Assembly (NCBI GenBank): GCA_023055425.1
Contig: JALGPY010000035.1
Coordinates: 2,471,501-2,535,500 of the forward strand
DNA: 64,000 nt
Direction: 5' to 3'
DNA from: Linanthus parryae
Taxonomy: Eukaryota; Streptophyta; Magnoliopsida; Ericales; Polemoniaceae
Every line of letters starts with the position of its first letter. Position 1 is the stretch's first letter. The position numbers were made by a program, and so were the translations under genes. Below, one piece after another: positions 23,526 to 34,378 of this stretch. The notes beneath the pieces were generated by a model. That model made no database searches, was not told the origin of the DNA, and worked only from the letters and a program-made list of their open reading frames with translations.

Positions 23526-24908
23526 CTACTCATCCTCCGGGCTCTGGTAAGGGTCAGAGGCATACTCGAAAAGCTCGGCCTGAGGATCAACGCCAGAGTT
23601 GTGTTGTATGGCTAACTGAGCCAACAACCTACTCTGCCTAGCCACCTCTGCTCCTATCTTCTTCATACTACTACGAGTATGCGCAAAATGCCTATCCTCC
23701 TTCGCCCCCAACCTACGAAATGCCCGCTCGAAATCAAAACTGGGCACCGGCTCACTCGAGACACTCTCAACACCTCCTACTGCAGCTCTTCCTCTCCTCC
23801 TACTGCCACTCGGTGGCAAGTTCCTAAAAGGGGAAGGAATGTTATTCCAAAGCCGTTCTGGAGGCTTTTGCTTATCGCACTCAGGATTGGTTAGCGTCAC
23901 ACCGGCATCGGTAGCCAAATGCATTAGCAAATAGCTATAGCCGGGCGCCCTCCTATTCCCTTTTTCCAACCTAGAACGGAAATTCTTATGAATTCGTGCA
24001 GGTATGTCAAACCTCCACCCCTTGAACAAGCAATAAGCCATGACACAGGTATCAAAGTCCACCCATTGGGTAGAAGTAACACCCAAAATCCATGTCTCAA
24101 CCCACTCTATTAACCACCGGGCAGGCTTTAGGAGAACCTTGTTCTCAACCAGCCAGTCTCTCTTATTCTCTCTTCTCACCCAATCTGCCCCTGGCACCCA
24201 CGCAAAACAAAACTGTCCTATCTCCTCCTCAATCCCTCTGCGCCTCAAAACCTCATGAAATTTGCACTTCTCAGTTAGGGGTGGCCACTTAAAGGCATTA
24301 GCAATAGATTCCGGGGTGAAAACCACAAACTTGCCCCTAGCATAAATTATTCTCTCATCGCTAACCTCACCATGGTGGCATGCACAAGTAGAGTACCGAG
24401 CATTCACAGTCATTTCACGCACAAGTGCCGAACATGAGGACTCTTTGAGTAGGGCATACATACCCAGAAAGTTCTCATGCTTGGCCGCATCTTTAATCTC
24501 CTTAGGCACAGCAGGGACTGTAAAGTCGAACTCTTTTTCAGGATTAACACTATATTTGATCCCCTTGTTTGTTAAGAAAAACGAATGAGCATCATGACAA
24601 ACAAATCTATGGGTGCAGAAATTTGTGGGTTCAATCTTCCTAGGATCAGTGATATCTTTCATAGGGTGCTTCCTAGATGCCCTCATTTTAGGATTAGCGG
24701 GAAAGGGACCTTTAAGCCAACTAAACTTAGGTGATTTAGGACAATCGGTTTCCTCATCGTCACTAGATGTCTCATCTCCCATCTCCAACTCAGGTTCATC
24801 CTCGTTTTGGTAACGGTCAACTAAGTCACTCTCATTCACCTTACGTTTCCCTTTATCAACCGACGAACCCATCACCATCTTACCTCTATTAGGCCTCATC
24901 TCACACAC
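23526..24908 (-). CDS. Athila third ORF (env-position protein), intact
   Basis: One uninterrupted ORF of 460 residues on the element's coding strand, 1.1 kb after pol, where Athila elements carry a so-called env-like ORF. The N-terminus is charged (residues about 20-65 rich in Asp, Glu, Ser). A central region (about 130-350) has the look of the putative plant transposon protein domain: ALVREMTVNARYS, then GKFVVFTPESIANAFKWP, then WLIEWVETWILGVTS and DFDTCVMAYCLFKGWRFDIP. The C-terminus is polar (SGSRRRGRAAVGG) and ends in an acidic tail. I see no signal peptide and no obvious membrane anchor, so an envelope function is not supported by the sequence. It is notable that it is open while pol is broken. 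Confidence 0.8.
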   Translation of the reverse strand: MCEMRPNRGKMVMGSSVDKGKRKVNESDLVDRYQNEDEPELEMGDETSSDDEETDCPKSPKFSWLKGPFPANPKMRASRKHPMKDITDPRKIEPTNFCTHRFVCHDAHSFFLTNKGIKYSVNPEKEFDFTVPAVPKEIKDAAKHENFLGMYALLKESSCSALVREMTVNARYSTCACHHGEVSDERIIYARGKFVVFTPESIANAFKWPPLTEKCKFHEVLRRRGIEEEIGQFCFAWVPGADWVRRENKRDWLVENKVLLKPARWLIEWVETWILGVTSTQWVDFDTCVMAYCLFKGWRFDIPARIHKNFRSRLEKGNRRAPGYSYLLMHLATDAGVTLTNPECDKQKPPERLWNNIPSPFRNLPPSGSRRRGRAAVGGVESVSSEPVPSFDFERAFRRLGAKEDRHFAHTRSSMKKIGAEVARQSRLLAQLAIQHNSGVDPQAELFEYASDPYQSPEDE

Positions 24909-25430
24909 GTATCAATTGTCAAACAAATGAAGCAAGTTCAAGTGCAAAAATCAAATAATACGCTAAAGTTTTAGGAATACCTGACAAAATCAGTCAAATT
25001 GACTGATTTTTCTGTATTTTTCACGATGTGAGATTTTTAGCTCTTTAGCTTCCCCTTGGTGTCCCCGTCAAAACCCCGAAAACGGTTTGTTGAAATTCCA
25101 AACGATGAAGAACGAATCGACGATTCTTCGTTCTAGGGCTTGGACTTCCTTCTTCCCCCCCACACTTATCTCTTGTAAACTAGCTGAATTGGCTTCACAA
25201 TAGTTTTAGAGGAGCTTGAGGCGAGCAAAACCCTGTCTCGATTCAGAATTTGATGGACTTCTTCCAATCGTGTTCTTGAGCACTGAGAGAGCTCACAAGA
25301 GAGAGAGCGACGGAAAGAAGCTGGGGCGTGTTTCTGTTCTTCAATCCGTGAGGGAGCCTCATTTATTTCTTTTAATTGTTGCCAAAAAGACCCTATTGCC
25401 CCTTTTTAATGAGCCGCCTGCTTTGTATTT

Positions 25431-25711
25431 GATCGTGCGATCACCATAAGGTGATCGTACGATCTGAGATGGTCGCGCGATCAAGTATGTGATCGGCAAT
25501 TCCAGTGAGTTTGTTGCGGCTGGCTCCTTAGCAGATCGTGCGATCACAATATGTGATCGTGCGATCACAATATGTGATCGTACGATCTGCTTTGATCGTA
25601 GGATCTCCTCTGTGATATTATTCTCCAGTGAGTTTGCTCAACTTTTTTTCGTCAAAATTTCTTCTAAGTATTCCTGCTGATCCCACGATCTCACATGTTG
25701 ATCATACGATC
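25431..25711. repeat. array of ~9 copies of palindrome GATCGTRCGATC
   Basis: Exact or one- to three-base variants of GATCGTACGATC or GATCGTGCGATC occur near 25431, 25453, 25471, 25534, 25555, 25576, 25593, 25679 and 25700, often 21-22 bp apart. The spacers CACAATATGT and CACCATAAGGT are also partly repeated. GATCGTACGATC is a perfect 12-bp palindrome. Confidence 0.9.
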
Positions 25712-25717
25712 TCCTGG

Positions 25718-25720
<3 letters not shown>

Positions 25721-25758
<38 letters not shown>
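25721..25758. repeat. poly(T) run of 38
   Basis: A homopolymer on the plus strand (poly(A) on the element's coding strand). Its exact length may be unreliable in the assembly. Confidence 0.9.
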
Positions 25759-26019
25759 CGCTTTGTTTGCTAATCTTCACAGTTCCTTAGCTTGAATTCC
25801 ATGTTCCTCTTCTGTTCTTGAGCTCAAAATCTGCAGAGACTCAACTCAAATGTCAAATTCTCGCTCTCTCACCCCTCAGATAACAAAACAAAATTAAAAA
25901 CTCACACAACAGTATTTAAAACACACTCTCTACACTAATGCATAAAATACGTTGGGTTGCCTCCCAACAAGCGCTTTGTAATTTACGGTCGACGGCCCGA
26001 CCCAGTTACCTCAATCAAA

Positions 26020-29000
26020 TCACGGCTCGTCAAAGTAGATAACATCCACTTTGGCCGGAATTGGCGCGGATTCCAAGTACGGTTTCACTCTGCTTCCGTT
26101 GACGCGGAAACACTCATTCGTATGTGGATCTTCTAACTCAACCGCACCCAAGGATAGATTTGGTGAATCCGGAACGGCCCGGACCATCTCGAACGAAGCT
26201 TTCCCGGAAAGAGCTTCAAGCGTGAGTTGAATAACAAAACCTTCTGTCCCACACGAAGTTCCTTCGGTTTGAGACGACTGTCGTGCCATCTCTTCGTCTT
26301 TTCCTTGTAAATCCGGGAACTATCATAGGCATGTAATCTCCATTCCTCAAGTTCAAGAAGCTTCATCTTCCTTGCTTGGCCTGCTAACTCAGGATCCATG
26401 TTCAACCGTTTTATCGCCCAATAAACCTTGTGCTCTAGCTCAACGGGAAGGTGACATGCCTTACCGAAGACAAGCTGGAACGGTGACATGTTCAATGGCG
26501 TCTTCCATGCAGTACGGTATGCCCATAATGCGTCATCCAGCTTCATAGCCCAAACCTTGCGTCCAGTGTTGACGGTTTTCTGAAGAATCCCCTTAATCTC
26601 CCTGTTTGAAACTTCAGCTTGCCCATTAGTTTGGGGGTGATAAGGTAGGGAAACCTTATGGATAGACACCCCGTACGTCTTCAAGACTCTGGTAAACACT
26701 CGGTTTATGAAGTGTGAACCTTCATCGCTCACCATTGCCCTCTTGTGCCAAACCGAGTAAAGATGTGCTTCTTCAGAAACTTCTCTACCGTCGCTGCATC
26801 ATTCTTGGGGCACGCAATTGCCTCAACTATTTCGTCACGTAATCCACCGCAAGGAGGATGTAGAGATTACCATACGAAGGAGGAAACGGATCCATGAAGT
26901 CTATGCCCCAAACATCGAAGGGCTCCACCTCTAGCCATTCAGACATTGGCATCTCATCTCGCTTGGAGATGTTACCCGTTCTTTGGCAACTATCACATCC
27001 TGCAACCCAATCATGACAATCTTTAAATATAGTAGGCCAAAAGAAACCGGATTGTAGTACCTTCATGGCGGTGCGAGGACCGCTGAAATGGCCTCCACTA
27101 GGCGCTGCATGACATTGCTTTATCACATCATAGATCTCATGAGTAGGCACACACTTCCGAATGATGTTGTCAGCTCCCATCTTGAATAGATATGGATCCT
27201 CCCAAAAGTACTGTTTTACCACATACAAGAACCGCTTCTTCTGCTGCACTGTCCACTCTTCCGGAATCTTCCCATTGGTGAGATAGTTAGCAATTGCCCA
27301 ATACCAAGGCTCAGTATCCCCCAAAGACATCAAGCTCTCGTCCGGAAAGTTCTCTTGAATCGGCACCTTCTCTACCACTCCATTCTCGAGTCTTGAGAGG
27401 TGGTCCGCTACCACATTCTCAACACCCTTCTTGTCGCGGATCTCAACATCAAATTCCTGCATCAAAAGAACCCACCGCAACAACCTTGGCTTGGCATCCT
27501 TCTTATCAAGAAGATATTTCAGCGCTGAATGATCTGTAAAGACAATCACTTTCGATCCCACAAGATAAGGCCGGAATTTGTCAAGAGCAAAAATCACAGC
27601 TAATAACTCCTTCTCAGTAGTGCCATAATTCAGTTGAGCCTCATTAAGAACTCTACTAGCATAGTAAATAACATGGCATACCTTTTCCTTCCTTTGCCCC
27701 AATACTGCTCCAATGGCGAAATCACTGGCATCGCACATGAGCTCAAATGGCAAACTCCAATCCGGAGTTGTGATGATAGGAGCTGAGGTGAGCTGTTCCT
27801 TCAAAAAGTCAAAAGCCTTCTTGCACGCTTCATCAAACACAAACGGGACATCTTTCCCTAGCAACTCACACAAAGGCTTGTAGATCTTCGAGAAGTCTTT
27901 GATAAACCTGCGATAGAAACCTGCATGTCCCAAGAAGCTTCTGACCCCCTTCACTGAAGTCGGATAAGGGAGTTGCTTGATTGTCTCTACCTTCGCTTGA
28001 TCAACCTCCAAACCTCTGCGTGAAATCTTGTGACCAAGAACTATCCCCTCTGTAACCATGAAGTGGCACTTCTCCCAATTCAGTACGAGATTAGTGTCTT
28101 CACAACGAACTAAGACACGGCCGAGATGGTGTAGACAATCCTCAAAACTGTCACCAAATAAGGAGAAGTCGTCCATGAAGACCTCTAAATTCCTCTCAAT
28201 CATGTCTGAGAAGATGGCCATCATACACCGCTGGAAAGTAGACGGTGCATTACATAACCCAAAGGGCATGCGGCGGAACGCGAATGTGCCATAGGGGCAT
28301 GTAAAAGTGGTCTTCTCCTGGTCTTCTGGAGCAATGGCTATCTGGTTGTAGCCTGAATATCCATCTAAGAAGCAATAGTACTCGTGGTGAGCCAAACGAT
28401 CAAGCATCTGATCAATAAACGGCAACGGAAAGTGATCCTTGAGCGTGGCTTCATTCAGCTTCCTGTAATCCATGCACACACGCCATCCAGTAACTGTCCG
28501 CTGAGCAATCTGCTCATGCTTGTCGTTCTCTACCACAGTCATTCCTCCTTTCTTAGGCACACACTGAACCGGGCTAGTCCAAGTGCTGTCTGAGATCGGA
28601 AAAATAATACCAGCCTCTAGCCACTTCATGACCTCTTTTCTCACCACTTCTTTCATATGCGGATTCAATCTCCGCTGTGCTTGGATCACTGGCTTCTTTC
28701 CTTCTTCAACCCGGATCTTGTGCTGGCAATAGACGGGGCTGATCCCCTTTATATCTGCGATAGTCCATCCAATTGCTCCCTTATGCTTCCTTAGCACATC
28801 CAAAAGATGCTCCTCCTGTGCCTGAGATAAAACAGAAGAAACAATTACGGGCAATGTGTTATCAACACCAAGAAAAGCATACCTGAGATGGCTAGGCAAT
28901 GGCTTCAACTCAAGCACGGGTGATGACTTGAGTGAAGGAACAAGAGCTAGTTTCTGCTCCCCTTGCTCATATAAATCCAGCTTGGTCCAGCTGCTCATGT

Positions 29001-30420
29001 GACACAAATCCATGGGAGGGCTTTGGTCTTCATCCTTGTACATTCCATCAATTTCCTCCCACATCAATTTAGCTTCCTCATCTCCCATATCATCATCAAA
29101 GATCTCTACGCTAAAGCAATCTTCATAGTTATAACATGAAGGCATTTTCATTGCCTTGAACACATCGAAGACCACTTTTTCATCATTGATCTGCATAGAT
29201 AGCTTTCCACTCTTCACATGAATAATAGCCTCCCCTGTAGCTAGGAAGGGCCTGCCAAGAATGAGAGGTACTTCGCCAACCTCTATGTCTAAGATGACAA
29301 AATCTGCAGGAAAGATAAGAGTACCAACTTTGACCAAAATGTCGTCAATCACCCCATATGCTCTACGGATCGACCTGTCAGCCATCTGCAAGGTAACTCG
29401 GGTGGGACGAGGCTCCCCCACACCTAGCTTCCTGAATACGGACAAGGGCATCAAATTGATGCTTGCCCCCAAATCGCACAATGCAGTCATAGTGAGAGAA
29501 TCACCAAGAGTAACCGGTATCACAAAGCTCCCGGGGTCTTTCTTCTTCTTAGGCAATCCATTCCTGGCGCATTCAGAAGTCTCAGCAGTCAAATTCACCT
29601 GTGCAAAATCACTCATGCGTCTCTTTCCTGAAAGAATATCCTTGAGAAACTTGGCATATGTAGGCATTTTAGAGATAGCCTCTGCAAAAGGAATGTTAAT
29701 CTCCACCTTCTTGAATATATCAAGAAACCTCTGAAAATCTCTAGAATCATCCCTCTTTCTCGTTCTCAACGGATATGGAACTGCCTTAGAAATAGTAGTA
29801 TCAATACGTACCTCATCCTTGTCTTTCACCGCCTCCTCATCCGTCGCGCCCTTTGATTGGGGGATCACGACATTAGTATCCTCATCAAATATCTCATGCT
29901 CTTTAGCCTTAGAAGCATCGGCTCTAGCATGAGTGGGATATGGCGGATCTTTCAATGCAACCCCGCTTCGAGTAGTGATTGCATTAATCTGACGAGGATT
30001 TTCTTCCGTGTTGGAAGGCAAAGAACCTGGAGCTCTAGATGAGAGCTGAGTAGCAATCTGACCCACCTGTACCTCAAGAGAACGAAGAGAAGTCTTCGTA
30101 GCCTGTAAATCCGCAGACACAGCAGTAACCTGCGTGGACATGTTCACATTGGTGGTCATAGTATTCATGTTTTCACTCAATTGCGCCAATGCCTTAGTCA
30201 ACACAGAGATTTCTGAACTTGGTGTTGCATCAGCTGCTGGTGGAGCCTGCGAAACCTGTGGTCTATGCTGGAACCCCGGTGCATATGTCGCTCCAGACTG
30301 ATCCCCATACCTGAATCCTGGATGATCTCTAGTGCCTGGCCTGTAGTTCCCTTGATTCCAGTTCTGCCTCTGTCCGTGCGCCCCCACATAGTTCAAATCC
30401 TCATTTGCCATGTGTGCCAT
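26020..30420 (-). pseudogene. Athila pol polyprotein, broken in integrase
   Basis: A 1197-residue open part (30420-26827) has in order an aspartic protease (DLGASINLMP, about residue 312), reverse transcriptase (WRVCMDYRKLN; catalytic FMDDFSLFG, about 747), RNase H (CDASDFAIGAVLG, about 893) and the integrase zinc-binding region (HAAPSGGHF ... CDSCQR, about 1103-1145) running into the catalytic core (DVWGIDFMDPFP). A stop and frameshift at about 26825 end the frame. The rest of integrase is open at 26735-26133 (MVSDEGSHF, then [13 protein letters not shown] with its catalytic Glu). A further shift between 26825 and 26735 and another near 26150 follow, before the last residues end at 26020. 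These enzymes copy element RNA into DNA and insert it. The breaks make this copy dependent on helper enzymes. Confidence 0.92.
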
Positions 30421-30441
30421 TGCTGCATCATATTCTGGCTC

Positions 30442-31437
30442 CTAAACACTTGCTACTGTCTTCTTGTCCTTATAAACATGCTTGGCCAAGTCTGACACCA
30501 TCTTGCTGATCCCATCCTTCCACTCATTGTCTTTCGCCTCAGGCAATGCCGAAAGTCTTCTAGAATCATAAAACTGCGTATCCTGCTTGGCTAGCTGTTT
30601 CATAAGTGCAAATGCTCCCTCTTTGTCAACTGAATACATAAAATTTCCTCCAGCTTCCCTGTTGACTAACTCCTGGTTATGGCGTTCTAAGCCATGGTAG
30701 AAGACCTGCAAAATTTTGTAGTCCCCAAAATCGTGATTTGGGCACTTCCTGATCAAATGCATAAATCTATCCCACGCCTCTACCACGGTCTCATGGGCCT
30801 GCTGCTGAAAACCAAGGATATCACCTTGTAACTGAATCACCCGCTGAACTGGGTAAAACTTTGCCATGAATTCATCCACACATTGAGCCCATGTAGTGAT
30901 TGAATCCGGAGCTCTCGACTCAAGCCACTTCTCAGCTGCACCTTTCAAACAATAAGGAAATAGGATAAGTTTCAACGCCTCTGGAGTCACGTTCTTATAC
31001 TTCACAGTCTTGATATAAGCATTGAACTTCCCAATGAAATCGTTGGGATCCTCATCCTTGTTCCCATAAAACTGGAACTGATTGGTGACTGTCTGGATCG
31101 TAGCTGGCTTGAGATCGAAATGCTCAGCCTGTATGTCTGGCACTACAATTGCCGGATTGTGTCCATACGTGGACGCCTGGAATTTCTCCACAATAGCCTG
31201 CCCAGAATTGTTGTATGGTGTCTGAGTGTTGCGATCATTCAATTGTTTCGCCAACTCTTCCATTTTCTCATTGAGTTGCGCGTAGGTCAATTGATCACCC
31301 ATCTTGCTCTGTTTCTGTCTTCTCCTCTGATCTCTGAATAACTGTTCCGGGTCTTCAAGTGGGGGCACAAGTTCTCTAGGGATCCTGGGCATACACTGAC
31401 GACCTGAAAGTATAATCAAATACAAGTGAGAAAACAA
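30442..31437 (-). CDS. Athila gag (capsid) protein
   Basis: 331 residues with the retrotransposon gag domain (AAEKWLESRAPDSITTWAQC, then FMAKFYPVQRVIQLQGDILG, then WDRFMHLIRKCPNHDFGDYK). It forms the capsid-like particle in which reverse transcription occurs. A single TAG at 30442-30444 separates it from pol, which goes on in the same frame (EPEYDAAMAHMANEDL). In this lineage gag and pol are usually one ORF, so the TAG is probably a nonsense mutation, although readthrough cannot be excluded. The start within the first 50 residues is uncertain; MGDQLTYAQLNEKM is a likelier beginning of the folded part. Confidence 0.85.
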   Translation of the reverse strand: MFSHLYLIILSGRQCMPRIPRELVPPLEDPEQLFRDQRRRQKQSKMGDQLTYAQLNEKMEELAKQLNDRNTQTPYNNSGQAIVEKFQASTYGHNPAIVVPDIQAEHFDLKPATIQTVTNQFQFYGNKDEDPNDFIGKFNAYIKTVKYKNVTPEALKLILFPYCLKGAAEKWLESRAPDSITTWAQCVDEFMAKFYPVQRVIQLQGDILGFQQQAHETVVEAWDRFMHLIRKCPNHDFGDYKILQVFYHGLERHNQELVNREAGGNFMYSVDKEGAFALMKQLAKQDTQFYDSRRLSALPEAKDNEWKDGISKMVSDLAKHVYKDKKTVASV

Positions 31438-31510
31438 ATAGCTAATTAAACAAAAATAAATAAAAGAGATATCCTAATTCAATTTCTACTAAACTAATAA
31501 ACCGTTAAAG

Positions 31511-31528
31511 TCCCCGGCAACGGCGCCA
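31511..31528 (-). other. primer binding site (tRNA-Asp type), Athila element
   Basis: On the minus strand TGGCGCCGTTGCCGGGGA follows the 5' LTR after 6 bases. This is the usual Athila-lineage primer site, complementary to the 3' end of tRNA-Asp. Confidence 0.9.
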
Positions 31529-31534
31529 AAAACT

Positions 31535-33122
31535 TGACGCGAATTCTTTACGCGCTTAAACGCAAGTATACGATCAAGTAGTATATGGAGTATTTTACGA
31601 CTCCGAATATCGAACCCAAGGGAATTTACGATTACTAGCTAACTAGAAATTAACTTTACGATATCTAAGTAGCCGGTAAAAAGTTGTTTTAAGTTGGAAC
31701 GTTGTCGCCCACAAACAAGCGACGTAAATTAAATAACAAGTAATTAAATATTTTTGGAGAATTTTCAATTTTTAACAAAAATAAATAGGGATTTGATTAC
31801 GATTAATGAGAAAGAACTAGGAAATTGATGTCCCTAGGGTTGCTAATGATTTCCGGAATTATGCATGAAACACTCTACTCACATTCTAGTTATATCGGGT
31901 AATGCTCATCACGATCTTCTCTCGATCTCACGTGAATTTGTGTAAGTAATAGATTTCGGGTCCTCTCGGTCCACCTCCGTCTATCACTACAATCTAATTG
32001 ATTTCCTAGACTTGTTCACCGGGTCCTATCGGTCCACCGAATTCACTAAGTTCTAACAAAAATCAATTGAAACTACCCTCACACGATTAATCAAGTTTCT
32101 ATCTCCTCTCGGTCTCAAGAAACCACAAGATTACCTACAATATTCTTTAACATGTATCAAAAAGTTCACTTTCGTGCAACAATCTCAACGACTAGTATCC
32201 TAAGGGTGATCAAGTCAAGAATACTAAGAATGAAGTTCAAGAATATGTAGGATAACTAGAACATTCATAAACTTTAAGCAAACGCATGTATCATGTCCAA
32301 AATCCGGAAAATCATCCAACAAACCCTAGTTTCTCATCAATCACCTAGCTTAAAGTGTTTAGCTAGACATAATATGGTTCAACATATCCAAAATAATGAA
32401 GTTCATGAAGAAAAGATGAAGAAACGAAGATCAAACGCTAAAATCTTCAATGTAGTTGATGATCCTTGCTCCAAGCTTGTTCTCCCTTCTTCCCTAGCTC
32501 CAAAGACTTCAAAGATGCGTGAATAATTTGATCTTAGGTCGTTCTCCCCGTTTTCTAGCAGCTGGACACGCTTTTTAATGAAACTATGCCGAAATTGCAC
32601 TTCAGCCCCTTTACTTTGTAATTCCCGGACAGAATTCTTTGCTGATTTTGCGCGGGCTGTATCTCCCTCATACGAACTCGTCTTCGGGCCTACCATATAC
32701 CTTTGGAAAGCTACGGATGTCTACTTTCCAATGCCGCAAGACTTGCTTCAAAATTCCTTGTAGATTTTCCTGGGCTTCGAAAAGAGTGCAGGCTGGTCCT
32801 GTGTGACTTTTCCGACTTCTCTTCGTTTGTGCGTCTTCTTTTCTCCTCTTCATCTAGCTCCATTCCAAGCATGTCCAAGCATCTCATAAGCTCCATTGCA
32901 CCTCTTTTACCTGAGATACACAACACTAAACAACCCGGAAGATCACATGCGATAAACAACATATAAATCATATGAAAAACGCCCGGATTACAAAATAAAG
33001 CTCAATAAGTCATGTATGCTCAAAACAACTCTGATTTGGTCAATTTCTCACATAAATACACCGAAACGCTCGAAAAAAGGTCATGGATCATAAACAATAT
33101 AACTCCTAATGTGGAGTTATCA
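31535..33122 (-). repeat. Athila-like 5' LTR
   Basis: 1588 bp with the same termini as the copy at 19598-21184. It is followed on the plus strand by target duplication aacaa and the (AAC)n tract of the Tekay gag. Confidence 0.93.
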
Positions 33123-33127
33123 AACAA

Positions 33128-33168
<41 letters not shown>

Positions 33169-34378
33169 TGGAGCAGTTCTTTGCTCAAATGGCACATATG
33201 ATGGGCAATGGAGCTCGGACAGGAGTTAACTAGGCCAAGCAAGTGGCAGACATGAAACCGCCAAGTTTCATGGGAAATGGAGACCCTGTTGAACTGGAAG
33301 ACTGGATCATGGAGATGGACAAGATCCTTGAGAATGTGGAATTCCCTGAGGATCGGAAGGTCAATTGTGCGGTGTTTTATCTGAAGAGCGAAGCAAACCT
33401 CTGGTGGCGGAATGCTCGAGGAACCCTCTTGGCACAACCCAACTTTGGCTGGGAAGCCCTCCAGACTGCTCTCAGATCCCGTTTTTATCCGTATCACGTG
33501 AAGATGTTCAAGCAACAAGAATACCATAATCTACAGCAAGGAAGAGACTCGGTGACCGAGTATTTTCGGAAGTTTACGGAGCTGATGCGGTTTGCGGGCA
33601 ACACGGTTCCCGATGAAGAGTCCAAAGTCTCAAAATTTATCTCTGGATTGCACGAACGGCTGCAGACATCTCTGCTGAGCAGAACTTACCCTACCCTTCA
33701 TGAAGCTTATGACTGAGCCACCGATATCTGGAGAGTCCAGGCAGCCCAAGAAGAGAGACGTAAGAATCGCAAGATAGAAGAGGCAGGCGGAAGTAACAAC
33801 AACTTAGCAAGGGGAAACCATAGGCTTAGGCCCAACAATGGAGAAGGTAACCAGGGACAGTACCGAGGCAATAAGCAGGACCATGAAGCTCAGCGAGTCC
33901 GTCGCTACATCTGCAAGAGGTGTCAGAGGAACCACCTGCGGAGTTGATTGCATGGGGAATCCAGTTAACTGCAACAATTGTGGTCGGAGGGGACACCGAT
34001 CCTATGAATGTCGAGCACCACTAGCAGGGAACCAGCAAGTGAATCAAGGTGGGAACTAACTATCCGAGGCTACAACAGAACAACTACCAGGGGCATCGCC
34101 ATAAAAGTGGGAACAATTTTGGGCACAACCAGCAGTATGTGAACCAGCAACCTGCGAACCTACAGATTGGATATGGGAACTTTGGAAACCATCCAACCAA
34201 CAGAGGTAATGGCTATGGGAGGCAGCCAAACTACAACAGGGGAATGCTAGGTAGAATGGTTCCCAAAACCGCAACAAAAACGCTAGCGCTGCAGTCAACA
34301 ACAATGCAGCAGGAGGAGCCGAAACCCAGAACGCCAATGTCGGAAGGATTGTTGTCATAACAAAGACTGAGGCAGAAG
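33128..34378 (+). pseudogene. Tekay gag, main part, broken
   Basis: It continues codon 5 of gag. Thirteen AAC codons (Asn) lead into MEQFFAQMAHMMGN (33168). In-frame TAG stops occur at 33231 and TGA at 33714. The capsid domain is clear (PVELEDWIMEMDKIL, then VNCAVFYLKSEANLWWRNAR, then SRFYPYHVKMFKQQEYHNLQ). The first zinc knuckle (ICKRCQRNH) is cut by a frameshift near 33945. The second, CNNCGRRGHRSYEC, lies in another frame (33994-34035). A Gly/Asn-rich region then runs towards protease. Gag would form the capsid and bind the element RNA; this copy cannot make a full product. Confidence 0.88.

Larger units (their letters stand above)
24909..26019 (-). other. spacer between Athila pol and third ORF
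   Basis: 1.1 kb with no gene. It holds an array of short palindromes at 25431-25711 and a 38-nt poly(T) run at 25721-25758. A splice acceptor for a subgenomic mRNA of the third ORF would be expected here, but I cannot fix one. Confidence 0.6.
19598..33122 (-). mobile_element. Athila-like Ty3/gypsy element nested in Tekay gag
   Basis: A complete element on the minus strand: 5' LTR 31535-33122, tRNA-Asp-type primer site 31511-31528, gag 30442-31437, pol 26020-30420, a third ORF 23526-24908, polypurine tract 21185-21201 and 3' LTR 19598-21184. Target duplication aacaa is exact (19593-19597 and 33123-33127). The third ORF after pol and the TGGCGCCGTTGCCGGGGA primer site are hallmarks of the Athila lineage. 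The LTRs differ at about 20 of 1587 positions by hand count. Under an assumed 1.3e-8 substitutions per site per year that would be about half a million years. Confidence 0.93.

Noticed and set aside
29261..29734. 157-residue plus-strand ORF
   Set aside because: Antisense shadow of the Athila pol protease region.
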